A stretch of 64,000 bases of DNA from Gigaspora rosea (GCA_003550325.1 QKWP01000037.1:5113-69112), one strand, 5' to 3'; shown: positions 24,938-37,531, numbered from the stretch's first letter. Notes: generated by a model from the sequence alone, not told the origin. Program-made: numbers and translations.

Positions 24938-26713
24938 ATGGATTCCAATAAACTTTGTGAACTCGGTTATGATTATCAACATGGATTTGGAGTTGAAAAA
25001 GATGAGAAGTAAGCTTTTGAATATTATGAAAGCTGCTGAATTAGGAAACGCAATTGCAATTACTGATGTTGGTTATTGTTATGAACGTGGAATCGGAATT
25101 GAAAAAGACGAGAAGAAAGCTTTTGAATATTATATGAAAGCTGCTGAATTAGGAAATGCACAAGCGATTAGTAATGTTGGCTATTGTTATGAACGTGGAA
25201 TCGGAGTCGAAAAAGATGAGAAGAAAGCTTTTGAATATTTTATGAAATCTGCTGACTCAGGAAATTCACAAGCGATTTATAATGTTGGTTATTGTTATCG
25301 AGATGGAATCGGAGTCGAAAAAGATGAGAAGAAAGCTTTTGAACATTATATGAAAGCCACAGATATTGGTGATGCTAATGGAATATTTGGAGTCGGTATT
25401 TGTTATCATTATGGAATTGGAGTCGAAAAAAATTATCAAGAAGCATTCAAATATTATATGAAATCTGCAAATATGGTTCATAATGCTGGGATATGTGCTG
25501 TTGGTTCATGTTATAATGCCGGAATCGGAGTAGAAAAAGATTATAATAAAGCATTTGAATATGTAAAGAAATCTGCTTATATGGGTTACTTGATTAGTAT
25601 GAATAATGTTGCTTTTAGTTATCGCAACGGTATCGGAGTACAAAGAGATATTCAGAGAGCAAATCATTGGTTTAGAAAATATAGAAATCTTTTGAAAACT
25701 AGTAAAATTAATAAATCATTTGATATTGATCCTGGCCTCAAAAACGTACTAGATGATGATAAATATAAATTATCTTGGATTGATTATTGTGATTTTAAAA
25801 ATATAAAAGAAATTGGAAAAGGTGGTTTTGCGACAGTAATTATGCACTTTGGGACGATAGAATTAATTATAGTTATGTACCTGTTGCACTCAAAGAGATT
25901 CGTGGATCGAGCGATAATACTAAAGACTTTGTTGACGAGTTGAAGAATTATTGTGAAATTGGCTATGAGAATCCATCTTTTTTAGAATGTTTTGGTGTAT
26001 CGAAAAATAATGATTATATCATCGCAATGAGATATGCGATAAAAGGATCATTAAGTCAGAATCTTGAGCAAGTATCAAAGATGAGTTGGAAAGATAAATT
26101 AAATATTTTGTACTGTATTGCTTCGGATCTTGAGTCAATTCATTCTCAGAAACTTATTCATGGTGATTTGCATACTGGAAACATTTTGCAAAGTGAGCTA
26201 GATAGTGCTTACATCACCGATCTTGGCCTTTCAGAAGGAAAAAAAGAAGGAAAAACTTACGGAGTAATGCCTTATATAGCACCTGAAGTTTTACTAGGTC
26301 AATCATTTACGAAATCATCAGATATTTACAGTCTTGGGATCATTATGACTGAAATATCAATGGGAAGAAGAGCTTTCGATGGAATTCCGTTTGATACTAA
26401 TCTTCAATTTAAGATCATTGATAGAACAAGACCTGAATGTACTCATGCTCCGGAATTTTACGTTAGATTAGCTAATAGTTGCATGGATCATGATCCTGAT
26501 AAACGACCAACTGCTGCTGTAATTGTTAACAAGGTGGCTCATTGGTTAGATGAAATGAACCAAGATGATAACGATATTAAGAACCAAATCTTAGAAGCAG
26601 ATAAAATTAAACCAGAACCAGTCGAACAAAAACATCCGAATTATTATTATTCTAGTAAATTGATAAATACAAATCCAATCGATAGTAAATTGCAAGATTT
26701 GACAATTGAATAA
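24938..26713 (+). pseudogene. Sel1-repeat/protein kinase fusion, three lesions
   Basis: From ATG at 24938 (MDSNKLCELGYDYQ; an in-frame ATG lies at 24926) the protein would start with about seven Sel1 repeats of 36 residues (24960-25690; core GYCYERGIGVEKDEKKAFEY) and continue into a kinase domain (25790-26560): Gly loop GKGGFATV, lysine in VALKE, HGDLHTGNIL in place of HRDxxxxN, TDLGLS, and PYIAPEVL. Such fusions are abundant in Rhizophagus and are thought to be signalling kinases with protein-binding repeats. Three breaks are visible by comparison with its own repeats and the kinase frame: a K-to-stop TAA at 25010-25012, loss of two bases near 25025 in the first repeat, and loss of one base near 25840 just after the Gly loop. 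Everything after 25940 is open to a Ser/Pro-poor acidic tail ending at 26713. The few lesions mean recent inactivation or assembly errors. Confidence 0.85.
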
Positions 26714-28539
26714 TTCTATCGATAAAAATATTCTAATTCTTAAATCTGATATCACAATTCTGGTTATATTAATTCATAATTCTAGATGTTTACTATATTA
26801 ATTTTTGGAATAGAACGAAGGAACTTAAGTCACAACAATAAACAAATAAATTACCAGTAAGAGCTACCTGGGTTCCAGGATGCATTAAAAAAATATATAC
26901 ATTCAATCTTAAATGTTCATATCAGAAACACAAATTATTTAGTGGTATACAGCGTATTTAAATTTTGAAATTTACGAAGAGCCGTTCTTTTATTTCCTAA
27001 TTTAATATTTTCATATTATATATCAACATATATCAACAATAAATGGTATCATCACTGTATTATACATGTGATGTTTTTGATCTGTATAAATGATCTTGGC
27101 ACTGTTGCATCTAAAGTAGCACCTAACTAAAATTGAGATTTAATGCATACACGAAGATGTAATTTCAGAGACTTAATTTTAGTCAGGCGCTACTTTAGAT
27201 AGAGGATACATTAAATACTGCAGCACCATCATGAAAAATTAGTAGTTGGATAGATTTACTAGGTTACTTACGATTCAATAGTTAAAAATGTACTATAAAA
27301 CACGTAATCGTTTGTTATTTCTATGATTTTTCTTTTCTGGTGCAAAAAATCAAACATCGTTTTGGTAGATTTCTGATGAATAAAAGTTAATTTTAATATA
27401 TTGTTCTTGACTAAGTTCTAAATAATATCTCCAAAAGCCAATTGTTCTAATTTAGAAATTATTTTTAAATCCTTATCAAGAATGTATGCAAATAAAACTT
27501 TCTTCTTGTCCCATTAGGATTAGTAATGCTAATCTGTCAAGGATAGGATTTTTTGCATTATAATATAACATCGGTTGATCTCATCAATTTTTTAGAAATG
27601 TTTTTTCCGAAATGTTATATATAAACAATATATGTACAATACAGTATATGCGCACATATATATATTTTATAAGGTAAGTCTGTTAACCACCTGCATTTAT
27701 TGTAATCGAGCCATAACTTAAAAATGCTCAAAGATTTAAATGATCTTTGGCTAATAAGTAAAAACTATAGTTGATGTCAAAATTTCCGAATTACAATATT
27801 GCAGTAAATGGCGAAAGTCCTAATTTTCTCCTGTTCTTATTATAAGTGTGTCAAATTGGACAAAATAAGTTACATCATTTTTATTTATATTATTATATTA
27901 TATATTATATGATATGATATGATATTATACTATACTATATTAGATGCGAGAAGAAGAAGAAGAAGAAGAAGAAATTTAGTCGGTTAAAAGCAACTTATTT
28001 CCATTAAAAAAAACTTTCTTTGTATGCTTGTATGTATGTTTTACTTTATGTTTATGTTTATATTTCTGATTTTTTTTAGAATTTTGGGGGTTTTTTCTGA
28101 TTTTTTGCCGGTATGATTAATTGATAATCAGTGATCAATTTATTCTTTTTTTGCATTGGTTCGATTATGTAATGTAACATGTAAATTTTTTTTTGTTTTT
28201 GTGTAAATAAATAAAAATAAAAAAATTAGATATTGTGTTGTAAATTCTCTACGTATAGTGTCACACGAAACTATACTAAATTCTGCTGTTCGTAGCTTAT
28301 AGCTTAGATATGATGCTGGTACTACGCACTAACGCTTGACTGTTTAAGCAAATAAAAAGTAATAAATAAATAAATAAAAATAAAAAAAATAAAAAAAATT
28401 TAATATCATTAGAATTTTTTTCCATTTTTTTTTGAGTGTTTGAAAAAAAAATGACAGGTACTATTACTGTACTTTGCTATGTAACTGATCACGATTAAAT
28501 TCTGCCAAAACTATGTATTACTATTGCTCGATCAGATGT
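26714..28539. other. Intergenic DNA with microsatellites
   Basis: No gene was recognised. TATAT/GATAT runs lie at 27890-27945, directly followed by about nine AGA/GAA triplets at 27948-27974. T- and A-rich runs occur at 28070-28200 and 28360-28450. Confidence 0.5.
27108..27204. mobile_element. ~97-bp palindromic miniature element
   Basis: ATCTAAAGTAGCACCTAACT at the left and, on the other strand, ATCTAAAGTAGCGCCTGACT at the right form an inverted repeat; AAAATT continues the pairing. No coding content. It could form a hairpin. Confidence 0.5.
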
Positions 28540-28995
28540 AAGGATGCACCAGTCCGGTCCAGTCTGGTCCTGGTCCTAGTAAGACCGTTACTAATAGAAT
28601 CTTTGGTCCCGGTCCAGTCCGTTCTCAGTCCTCAAATGGTCCTTTTAATAATTTGGGGCATGGACTAGGACAACCATCTCTGACACTTTTTTTATCAATT
28701 TCGAGATTTTTGATTCAAATTAAAGTGCCAGTTTATATCTATATTTATTTCGCTTTGCCAAAGTCCATGCCCCATTTATTGGTCAAAATGATGTAATTAC
28801 TATTGTCAGATGTAAACAAACTTCAGATAATCTGTGTTACATCTGATCAAGCAATTAGATTGAGTGATACAAAGATCACTGTATGTTTACAAGGACTGGT
28901 CCAGAACCGGTCCTTTCAATGGTCCCACGGTCCTTATCGGTCCTGGTCTGGGACTGGTCTGGACCGGTCTTTTTCTAAACCGAGTTCATTCCTAT
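28540..28995. mobile_element. hAT-like miniature element (GGTCC motif), 456 bp
   Basis: Both ends are packed with GGTCC/GGACC words (28553-28660 and 28890-28970). Terminal sequences are AAGGATGCACC at the left and, on the other strand, ATAGGAATGAAC at the right. Flanks TCAGATGT (28532-28539) and TCAGATGA (28996-29003) form an 8-bp duplication with one mismatch. The middle contains an inverted CAGATGTAA/TTACATCTG pair. The GGTCC words are shared with the 54948-56393 element. Confidence 0.6.
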
Positions 28996-29224
28996 TCAGA
29001 TGACTTTATTTGGGCGAAAAATAACAAATAGAGTTCCATTTACTATTAATTACAAGCACTATATCATGCATATCAAAATATCCAAATTTTAAGGAATATT
29101 CCCATTCAAAACTAACTATTCACCTAATTATTAATTGCATCTTGCATGTAAATGTTACCAAGAAGAATTCATATAGCTGTAATGAGAATCAGTTATTAGT
29201 GTTGCATAGTGGCATGAGTATTGT

Positions 29225-30960
29225 TACTTACCCATCTTACCCCTAGGTCCTTGTACTGCTATTGCAGCTGTGGGGCATAATTACAGCATGATGTCCTTGT
29301 ACTGTAGAGCCTAATCACAATCTGAGGTCCTTGCACTGCACAACTGAGGTTCTCACACTGCTACTGCAGCCATAGAGCCTAATTACAGCATGAGGTCCTT
29401 GTACAGCTATTGCAGTCATAGAGCCCAATCACAACAAGAGTTCCTTGCACTGCTATTGCAGTCATAGAGCCTAATCAAAACAGGAGCAGGTCAAAATCCT
29501 GACAAACAGAATCCTGACAGATCGTAATTCTGACAAAAAAATCCTGACAATAAAAATTCTAACAATCCCAACAACCAAAAAATTATTAAATTTATTTATG
29601 TTAGGTTACGTTAGGGTTAGGTAAGTGCCTAGGATAGGGTTAGAGTGAGCGCCTGGGCCAGTGCTTGGTTTTGTTGAATAATAAAGTTGCTCAAGAAAGG
29701 ATGTTTTGGATTATTGGGATTTTTGATTGTCAGGATTTTTTAGTCGGAATTATGACCTGTCAGGATTTTGTTTGTCAGGATTTTGACCCAAACCCATCAA
29801 AACATAAGGTCCTTGTACTACTATTGCAACTGCAGAGACTAATCACAACATAAGGTCTTTGTAGTGCTATTGTAGCTATTGCAGCCATGGAGCCTAATTA
29901 TCAATCTGAGGTCCTTGCACTGCATTGTAGCCACGAAGCATAATCTCAACAAGAGGTCCTTGCTCTACTATTGCAGCTACAGAGCCTAATTATCAAATAT
30001 GAGGTCTTTGTACTATCTCTTTAGCTACAAAACCTAATTTAGAACATGAAGTTCTTGCAATGCTATTGCTACCATGGAGCCTAATTGCAACTTAAAATAC
30101 TCATACTACTAATCATCTTGCACTGCTAACACAGCTACAAAGCCTAATTAACATTATGAGGGTTTTGCTTAATAACCAAATACACTTGCCTAATTATCAA
30201 CATAAGGTACTTGCACTGCTATTGCAGCTGCAGAGCCTAATTGCACGTAAGATCTTTGCACTATATTGCAGCTAGTTATCAACTTGAGGTCCTTGCCTAA
30301 TTACCAGCAAAGTGCTATTGACCTAATTATCAACATGAGCCTTGCACTGTAAATACAATATGAGGTTTGGAATGCTATCATAGCTGCAGAGCTAATCATC
30401 AAATATGAGTTCTTTGCACTGCTATTGTAGCTATAGTGCCTAATCAAGGTATAAAGTTCTTGTACAACCAATCACAAATGTAAGGCCCTTGTACTGCTAT
30501 TGTAGCTACAAACCTGATCAAACATTATAAAAATAACCAAATGATAGGTTTCTGCACTGCTATTGCTTAATCTCAAATGAGGTTTTTGCACTATTACTAT
30601 AGCCACAGAACCTAATTGCAACATGGTGTCCTTGTATCTACAGAACCTAATATCTAAGCATGAGATCATTGCACTATTATTATAGCTGCAGTTCCTAATT
30701 AACTTATAAGGTTCTTGCCTAATAACCATTCTTGCATTGCTATTATAGCAGCAGAACCTAATTATTGAACAAAAGTCTTGTACTATTATTGTAACTACAG
30801 AGTTTAAACACCAGCATGGGATTCTTGCACAGACATGAGTCTTGCACTACTATGGTAACTGCAGAGCCTAATCAACAATATGAGGTCCAGCACTGTTAGC
30901 ACTACTATGAAGCTTAATCTTAACATAAGGTTCTTGTGCTGCTATCAACTAATATGAAGC
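29225..30960 (+). repeat. Minisatellite, ~45-bp unit
   Basis: Dozens of degenerate units of the form GAGGTCCTTGCACTGCTATT, GCAGCTACAGAGCCTAAT, CACAACAT, in the same orientation, with length variation and internal deletions. Isolated units continue at about 31890-31960 after an inserted element. No protein is encoded consistently across units. Confidence 0.85.
29482..29795. mobile_element. hAT-like miniature element (TCCTGACA motif), 314 bp
   Basis: Inserted in the minisatellite with an exact 8-bp target duplication ATCAAAAC (29474-29481 and 29796-29803). About 60 bases at each end are inverted repeats beginning GGTCAAAATCCTGACAAACA, with repeated TCCTGACA. The core contains a degenerate TTAGGGTTAGG stretch (29605-29625). 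No transposase. Confidence 0.8.
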
Positions 30961-30970
30961 TATCATAGCA

Positions 30971-31892
30971 AGGGTAGGGTATCTCACAATATGTTACACA
31001 TATGGGGTGCTCCATATTAAAAGGGCCCATTTTTACAATTTTTTGAAAAATGAGTTTTTATCAAATTCATGTAAATTTTAATATGACTGATATTTTTCAA
31101 TTATTAATCAAAGTCGATTTGCATAATAAAAAATTAAGATAATATAAAAAGAAAAATTATATGAGGCTGCGTAGAGCCAATACGTTACAAGATTACCTAA
31201 TAGTCACATGCTGTCTTTAACCAATCAAAATCGTGAAATTTAATTAATCCCGGATCAGTCCAAAAATTAAAACAAGTGGTTAAACTTGATTATCTCAAAA
31301 TAAGATAAATATAAAAATAGGCCCTTTTAATATGGAGCACTTCATATGATGTATTAATGCAGATTTATTGTAGCTTATAGTTTTAAACATGCAACAAAGC
31401 TAAATTTTTGTTTTACTTTGTCATAAAGCGAACATACTTTTAAAGATATTTTATTTCATATTAGGTATTTTATATAGTAAGTTGTATATATACTAAGTTT
31501 AGTAAAAAAGTTGACCATTGGCACTGTCTTTTGCCCATTGTTGCCCATTATTGTTGCTTGTCCAATGCTGAGACTACCTTGCTTTAAAATTATATTGTAG
31601 ATGATTAGATACTCTATTAATAATTAACTTTTATTATAATTATATGCTATAGTTAGTGAGAAAAATTAAAAGTTGCCTATGAGCCATCTTAAACGAAGTA
31701 GAAATATATATTGTAAATTTAATATTAAGTTTTAATATTATTTCGCTAAACATATGTTTTAACATTCATTTTTTATATTTTTGCCTTTTTTTACTTCATT
31801 GAGTCAATCAAAATTCATGATTTGATTTGTTGATCATTTGGTTACACATAAAATCGATTGTCAAAATCAAATTACACAGGATACCCTACTCT
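30971..31892. mobile_element. TIR element interrupting the minisatellite, ~920 bp
   Basis: Left GGGTAGGGTATC and right (other strand) AGAGTAGGGTATC bound a block that lacks minisatellite units, while units resume after it. It has no coding sequence. The 8-bp flanks do not match well. A second element is nested inside at 31007-31340. Confidence 0.5.
31007..31340. mobile_element. Nested miniature element, 334 bp
   Basis: Perfect or near-perfect terminal inverted repeats of about 26 bp: GTGCTCCATATTAAAAGGGC at both ends, continuing CC(C/T)ATTTTTA. CATATG flanks both sides within a few bases, a possible short target duplication. No coding sequence. Confidence 0.7.
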
Positions 31893-32275
31893 AATCATCA
31901 AACATAAATTTTGTACTATGATTATAGCTGTGATGACAATTGTTAACATAAATGACTATTAAGCAAAGAGTGAGTAGGGTGGTATAATTGAGCCAGCCTT
32001 CACTACAAGGCAAGCAATAGCAAAAAGAAAGATAACCTTTTCTACTAACAAATAGTTTTTAAATATCCTTGAAACATCTTTGTCTATCATAGTAACTCAA
32101 GATAAACAAGAACTATACAATCAAAATAACAATTGAATATTTTATCTGATCAAGTCATCTGATTTTATATTAATAATCACTTTGTTACTTCATTAACAGG
32201 CTTTTCATATTGTTGATGCTTCAGGTCATATAATCTCCCAAAGCTTAAATGTACTATAAAAATCTTTTAAAAGTA
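31893..32275. other. Intergenic DNA with residual minisatellite units
   Basis: One or two degenerate minisatellite units to about 31970; the rest is AT-rich without recognisable features. Confidence 0.4.
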
Positions 32276-32283
32276 GTTTACCC

Positions 32284-33670
32284 CAGGGACAGCATGTTAT
32301 AATATTGGACATTTGGACAATTTGGACATTTGGACATTTGGACAATGTCCAATTGTCCAAATAATTTTGATTGGACATAGTAACTTTTTTAATTGGATAT
32401 TAAAAAAAACTAGTTTAATCTTGGCCTAAATTAAACTTAATTCTGGCCAATATTTACTAATACAAAATATCTTTAATTTTAGTATATTTAAAAAAAATAC
32501 TGATAATAATAATAAGGGTTTAAGAATTTAGTGCACCCTGCACTGTAGTGCACTCTATAGTAACAAATACAACCAATAATAAGGGTTAGAGTTAGGGTAG
32601 GATTAGGGTTAGGGTTAGGGTTGGAGTTTTAGAATATTAGTAAAATCGTGAGAAGAGTATTTTTTGTTAGTAAACAACAAGAGTTGCCTTAGTAATATTT
32701 TGAGATACATAAAGGGGTGCACCGCAGTGCAGGTGCACTAAATTTTAAAACCCTAATAATAATTATTATTATTATAAAAATATACATATATACATATATA
32801 TTCATGCTATTAAATCAACTTATATTAAATTTTTCTTACAATATATATATTTGATATTGGCTAATAAATATGATTAATCAAACAGAGTTTTAGAAACTAT
32901 AAAATAATTGTATTTCAAAAAGAATAATAACAATAGTTGATTTTATTTTTAATTTTGGTATATTATAAAGAAAACAGATAGCTTATTTCAAATATAATCA
33001 ATTTTTGGTTAATCGCAAATAGTTGCTATATAGTAAAGTCTAAATTTTACTATGTGAATCGATTAAAGTCGTTTAAATAAACTTATTCAGGAGATCAAAA
33101 TACACTTACTTTAAAATTTTTACTGGATTAGAGAACTTTTTATTATTTGACTTTTGATTTTTATGTTTGTCAAATATATTTTTTTAAATAATTTTAATTT
33201 TTTCGTAGAACATAAAAATCAAAAGTCAAATAATAAAAGTTCTCCAATATTAATTAAAATTTTAGAGTAAGTGTATTTTGGTTACCTGAAGAAGTTTACT
33301 TAAGTGACTTTAATCAATTTGCATAGTAAAGTTTGGACTTTACTATGTAGTAACTATTGTCAATCATGAGGTAACTTATTTTTAGGTCAAAGACTTTTTT
33401 GAGTTTTTTGACCAAAAGAAAGGGGTAACCTATTTTCAGCTTTTGTCATCAAATTATTAAAATTGTACAATAAAATTATTGAACAATTGGACATATGTCC
33501 AATTGACAATTTTGACATATGTCCAATTGACTATTTTGACATATATCCAATAATTTTACAATTTATTTGGACATTGTCCAGGTCCAAAAAATTATTTGGA
33601 CATTTGGACTATGTTCAAATATCCAAATGTCCAATTAAATTTATTTGGACATTGTCCAATGCCAACCCTA
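32284..33670. mobile_element. hAT-like element (TTGGACATTTGG motif), 1.39 kb with nested insertion
   Basis: Both ends are arrays of TTTGGACA/TGTCCAAA (32310-32365 and 33480-33660). The left end is CAGGGACAGCA, the right end (other strand) TAGGGTTGGCA. Flanks GTTTACCC (32276-32283) and GTTTATCC (33671-33678) are an 8-bp duplication with one mismatch. An inner inverted pair (ACTTTTGATTTTTATGTTTG near 33149 and its complement near 33210, extending to TAAAGT(C)(T/G)(A/G)A at 33040 and 33330) forms a second large hairpin. No transposase was recognised. Confidence 0.7.
32516..32754. mobile_element. Nested miniature element with GTGCACC ends and TTAGGG core
   Basis: Ends GGGTTTAAGAATTTAGTGCA and (other strand) AGGGTTTTAAAATTTAGTGC are inverted repeats followed by GCACTG words. 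The flanks are both compatible with AATAATAA, but lie in a simple repeat. The core at 32584-32622 has four to five TTAGGG-like units. An isolated relative of its end occurs at 39767-39806. Confidence 0.6.
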
Positions 33671-33678
33671 GTTTATCC

Positions 33679-34060
33679 TGTTAATGCAATCCAAGAATTG
33701 CAAGCTAACTCAATATTAACTACATACTATTATAAAGCTAGTGTAATAGGAGTACGGTAAAACAATATAGACAATAGTGCCAATTTAAAGCTTCAACTAA
33801 TTATGGGATGAGATAAATAATGTAATAGTAATTGGAGAGTTTATAATAGAAAAAGGTTAATAAATTAAATGATACTAGGTAATAAGGGTGATAAAGGATG
33901 ATAGGATATGATGATAATATGTGCTGGTCAGGTGAAATTGGTATAAGTTTGACATGGGATAGTTCAAAGGTTAATGGGAGTCATGTGAACAATTTAAAGG
34001 AATTAACAAAACTAGTCACATAGAATTCGAGTTATAATAAGCCAGAGTCTCGCAAGGTTA
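33679..34060. other. Spacer, nothing recognised
   Basis: About 380 bases of AT-rich DNA between two elements. No gene or repeat seen. Confidence 0.4.
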
Positions 34061-34964
34061 GGGGCTTCCAGAAATTACATAATATTTTGTTACTAATAAA
34101 TTTCAAAATTCTACCCCACCCACCCACACCTGATACTCTATTAGCCAATCAAATTTTATATTTTTTAAAATTTATTCTATGTTTTAATTTATGAAATTGA
34201 TAATAACTATTGCTCTACTGGACCAATTTAGATGATTTAACTACCAAAATGTTCGTCTCACTGAGCCGATTCTAACAAGCCCAAAATCATTAAAATATAA
34301 TCACAGAGTCCCATGATCATTCAACTTTTGTGTAATTTTAATAGTAATTTTTTAGAATCACTAAGTAAATTTCTTTATAATGAATAACTTTTGATCCACT
34401 AGCCCGTTTTGGATGATTTAACTACCAAAATGTTCGTCTCAGTGAGACAATTCTAACAAGCCCAAAATCACTAAATTCTAATCACAGAATCCCAAGATCA
34501 ATAAAGATTTGTATTGTTAGACAAGCAATAAAATCTTTATCGATCTTGAAATCCTGTAATTGGAATTTAGCGATTTTGGGCTTTTTAGAATTGTCTCACT
34601 GAGATGAACATTTTGGTAGTTGAATTATCCAAAATGGGCTGGTGGATCAAAAGTTATTAATATTAAAGAAATTTACTTAGAAATTCTAAAAAATCACTAT
34701 TAAAATTACACAAAAGTTGAACGATCTTGGGACCCTGTAATTAGATTTTAATGATTTTGGTCTTTTAGAATCATCTCAGCAAGATGAACATTTTAGTAGT
34801 TAAATCATCTAAATTGGTCTAGTAGATCAATAGTTATTAATAATTTTATAATTTTTACTTTTGGCCAAAATTATAAAAATTTGACCAGAATTATAATTAT
34901 AACCTGATATTTTCGGGACCCCACCCACCAAAAAATCACGTAATTTCTGGAAGCCCCCTTAATT
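34061..34964. mobile_element. Four-armed foldback element, ~0.9 kb
   Basis: Terminal inverted repeats GGGGCTTCCAGAAATTAC and (other strand) GGGGGCTTCCAGAAATTACG. AAGGTTA flanks both sides (34054-34060 and 34965-34971), a likely 7-8 bp target duplication. Inside are four copies of a ~120-bp unit (core GATGATTTAACTACCAAAATG), two direct (about 34200 and 34385) and two inverted (about 34535 and 34715), around a hairpin at about 34501-34540. The arm resembles that of the 41161-42130 element (CTACTGGGCCAATTTTGATG). Confidence 0.7.
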
Positions 34965-35089
34965 AAGGTTACAAGTTGAATTCAAAAGATAAGTTTATCA
35001 GTTTATTATTATATGAAGAGACATAGAACTTATATTGAGTTTTATTAAATTTGAAGGGTTTATATATATTTAACTCATTACAGCATATG

Positions 35090-36340
35090 CACTATATCTA
35101 CTACGTTTATGCTGAACTACTGCATTTATGCTGAATCTATTACATTTCACTATAGACCCAGTTTTCCCAATATCTAAGCCACTAAACCTTATTTAAATAT
35201 CCTTATTTGTGTACATTATTTTAAGAATATTTACAAATAAAAATTAAATAAATATATTTTGTTATACTAGTAACTGTGATTAAACTTTTTGCTATAACTT
35301 ACAATAGAAATTATGATACTTTCTATTATTGATTAAACCACTATTGGACTATATTGGTAGGTAAGTTCTAATCAGTATTTTATAGTAAAAATTATAAAAA
35401 TTCTAACTAATACAATTTTAATTACATATTTTAGTAATGAAACAACAAGTAAATTTTGTAAGAGTTTTTTACAGTAACTCATAATTAAAATAATATTAAC
35501 TCAACTATGTGTATCCATTATTGATAAGTTCTATAATTGAATTTTTACAGTAACTCATGGCAGGAATTACATTAATTCTAATGCAACTAACTTATGTTTA
35601 CTGCATACTTTAAACACTATAATAGCAAGTAAGTTCTGTAACTAAATTTTTTTATATATAGATCATTATAATAACTCCTTAAAAATTGTATGTATTGCAT
35701 TAGCAAGTAAATATGTAACTGACTTCTTTACTGCAAAATGGTAGAATTTATAAAAATTTAACTAAAACCAATTTAACTATACTTTGGTCATTGAAAGGTA
35801 ATAAATTTTGTACCAAAATTTTTTATACTAGAAATCACGTTAATTCGAATACTAACTCAATTTTAATCGCTATGTGTATCAAATTAGAAAGTAAGCTTTA
35901 TCAGCAGAATTTTATAGTGCATATAACATTAACTCAACTACTATATGTAGTGAATAAGATTTGTAATAGAATTCTTTATAACAGATAGTAAATCATTATA
36001 ATTTTAATACAACCAACTCAACCTTGACCAAATACTGGACCACTGGAATAATGAGTAACAATATTTACATAGAAATCATGAAAATTCCAATACTAATTCG
36101 ATTTTAACTTCCGCGTCATTAAATAAATACTGTAACTAAATTCTTTACAGTAAACTATAATAGAAATTACAATAATTTTAATGCAACTAACTTACCTTAA
36201 TCACATTTAAATAGTAAGTAAGTTCTGCAACAGAATTTTTTACAGAAACTTATGATAAATTATAATAATTCCAATACTAACACAACATTAACTACTAGTA
36301 TATACTGCATTAGTAAATTTAATATCAGGATTCTTCGCCT
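35090..36340 (+). repeat. Tandem array, ~100-bp degenerate unit
   Basis: Repeats of the form GCAAGTAAGTTCTGTAA, TTTTTTACAGTAACTCATGA, TAGAAATTA, AATTCTAATAC with variable spacers, at least eight units. The complementary strand of the same unit occurs in dispersed clusters at 42760-43190, 45320-45720, 46420-47260, 59340-59520 and 61860-62010. No stable reading frame. Confidence 0.75.
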
Positions 36341-36829
36341 TACTTATTCTTTGTTTATCTTATTCTTTTTTTTAATTAATTTTATTATTAGCATTATAAT
36401 CTATTATTATTATCCATTCTAAAAAAAATAAGCAAACCACAAATCTTATTAAACCCGTACCTATCGATCGTATTACAACTAATCATTCATAAAAATAATT
36501 CAATCTTTTCTACATTTCTTTTTAGTATATTATTAAAAATCAAGTCTTACTCTCATTTTGAGCAATAAGAACAGTTAATATAAACCAATTTACAAAAGGT
36601 AAATTTATTTCCCTTTAAATAGTATTTATACTCTTATAAGTTCCTTCTTGCTAGCCTACAAATCATCACAGTATAGAACTAATAGAATTTTGTAATATAT
36701 TACATATTAAGTCAAGTGCCATTTAAAAATTGCAAGTAGGCAATGAAGTTGCCTGCCACATTTACATTGCTAGTTACTAATTGAATTATGACGAAATTAG
36801 TTGTAATTTAAAATTATGAAAAACAAAGT
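36341..36829. other. AT-rich spacer, nothing recognised
   Basis: No gene, repeat or element ends seen. Confidence 0.4.
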
Positions 36830-37345
36830 TTTTCAGAAATTTCATTAGATCCAAACCATATAGTCTTAATTTACTATATCTGATGTTCGAGTTTGTCTCC
36901 TGTATGAGCTTAATATTAAGAAGATTTACCAAAACTTGCTGATCAAATTATAGAAAAAAATTTTGATTGTTGGTGATGAAACTTTTCAAGAGGTTCAAAT
37001 GTACTACAATAATTAAATTTTGCTATTCTTTATATTAGATGTATTTATTTTAAATGTACAATGATTTATAGGGTTTTACTTATGTAACTAATCGATTTTT
37101 TATATTTGTATAAGATGCTTACTACATTATTTGTAATTATTGTTTATTGTATTTCATTTTTATTTTCTGAACTAATGTTATATTTTTAATTAGCAAAATA
37201 GGAGAAGTAAAAGAATACATGATGAAATTGTAATCTTTTGTCATAAAGCAACACAGTCCCATAAATTTAGAGTCCCACAATATTCTAATTCAAAATTTGA
37301 TTCATTAGGAGTTTATGAAGATACTGTATACCTCATGATTAATAG
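36830..37345 (+). pseudogene. Third lipase fragment: last exon and 3' flank only
   Basis: Matches 16848-17345 of copy A: the last-exon stretch with GAGTTTGTCTCCTG and CAAAACTTGCTGATCA (the His of LADHIKG has become Gln here, LADQ), then TTACTTATGTAACTAATCGA and the downstream AGAATACATGATGAA. Exons 1-4 are absent upstream. The in-frame TGA after the Ser/Pro stretch is present here as well as in copy A, so it may predate the copies. Together with copy B, which lacks exactly this part, it shows that the lipase locus has been broken at the intron before the last exon. Confidence 0.65.
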
Positions 37346-37531
37346 GAATTGTTAATTTCATTAGAAACAAATAATTATTTTGGATAAAATATTTTAAATT
37401 ATTTTAGATAAAATATATTAACTTTTGAAGTATATATTTCAGGAGTCGTTAGAAATAAATAAATTTTTTAGATAAAATATTTTAAATAATTTTAAATAAA
37501 ATATTTTAAATTATTTTAATAATATATTTAA

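Noticed and set aside
25266..25481. Reverse frame of 71 codons with repeats
   Set aside because: Antisense of the Sel1 repeats.
28803..29003. Forward frame of 66 codons
   Set aside because: Ends inside the GGTCC array of a miniature element.
29225..30960. CRISPR-like array
   Set aside because: Units are degenerate and directly adjacent, without unique spacers. The genome is eukaryotic; this is a minisatellite.
32584..32622. Telomere or chromosome end
   Set aside because: Short, degenerate and inside a nested miniature element with flanking duplications.
33463..33684. Forward frame with repeated CPID/DICPI
   Set aside because: Translation of the GGACA subterminal array.
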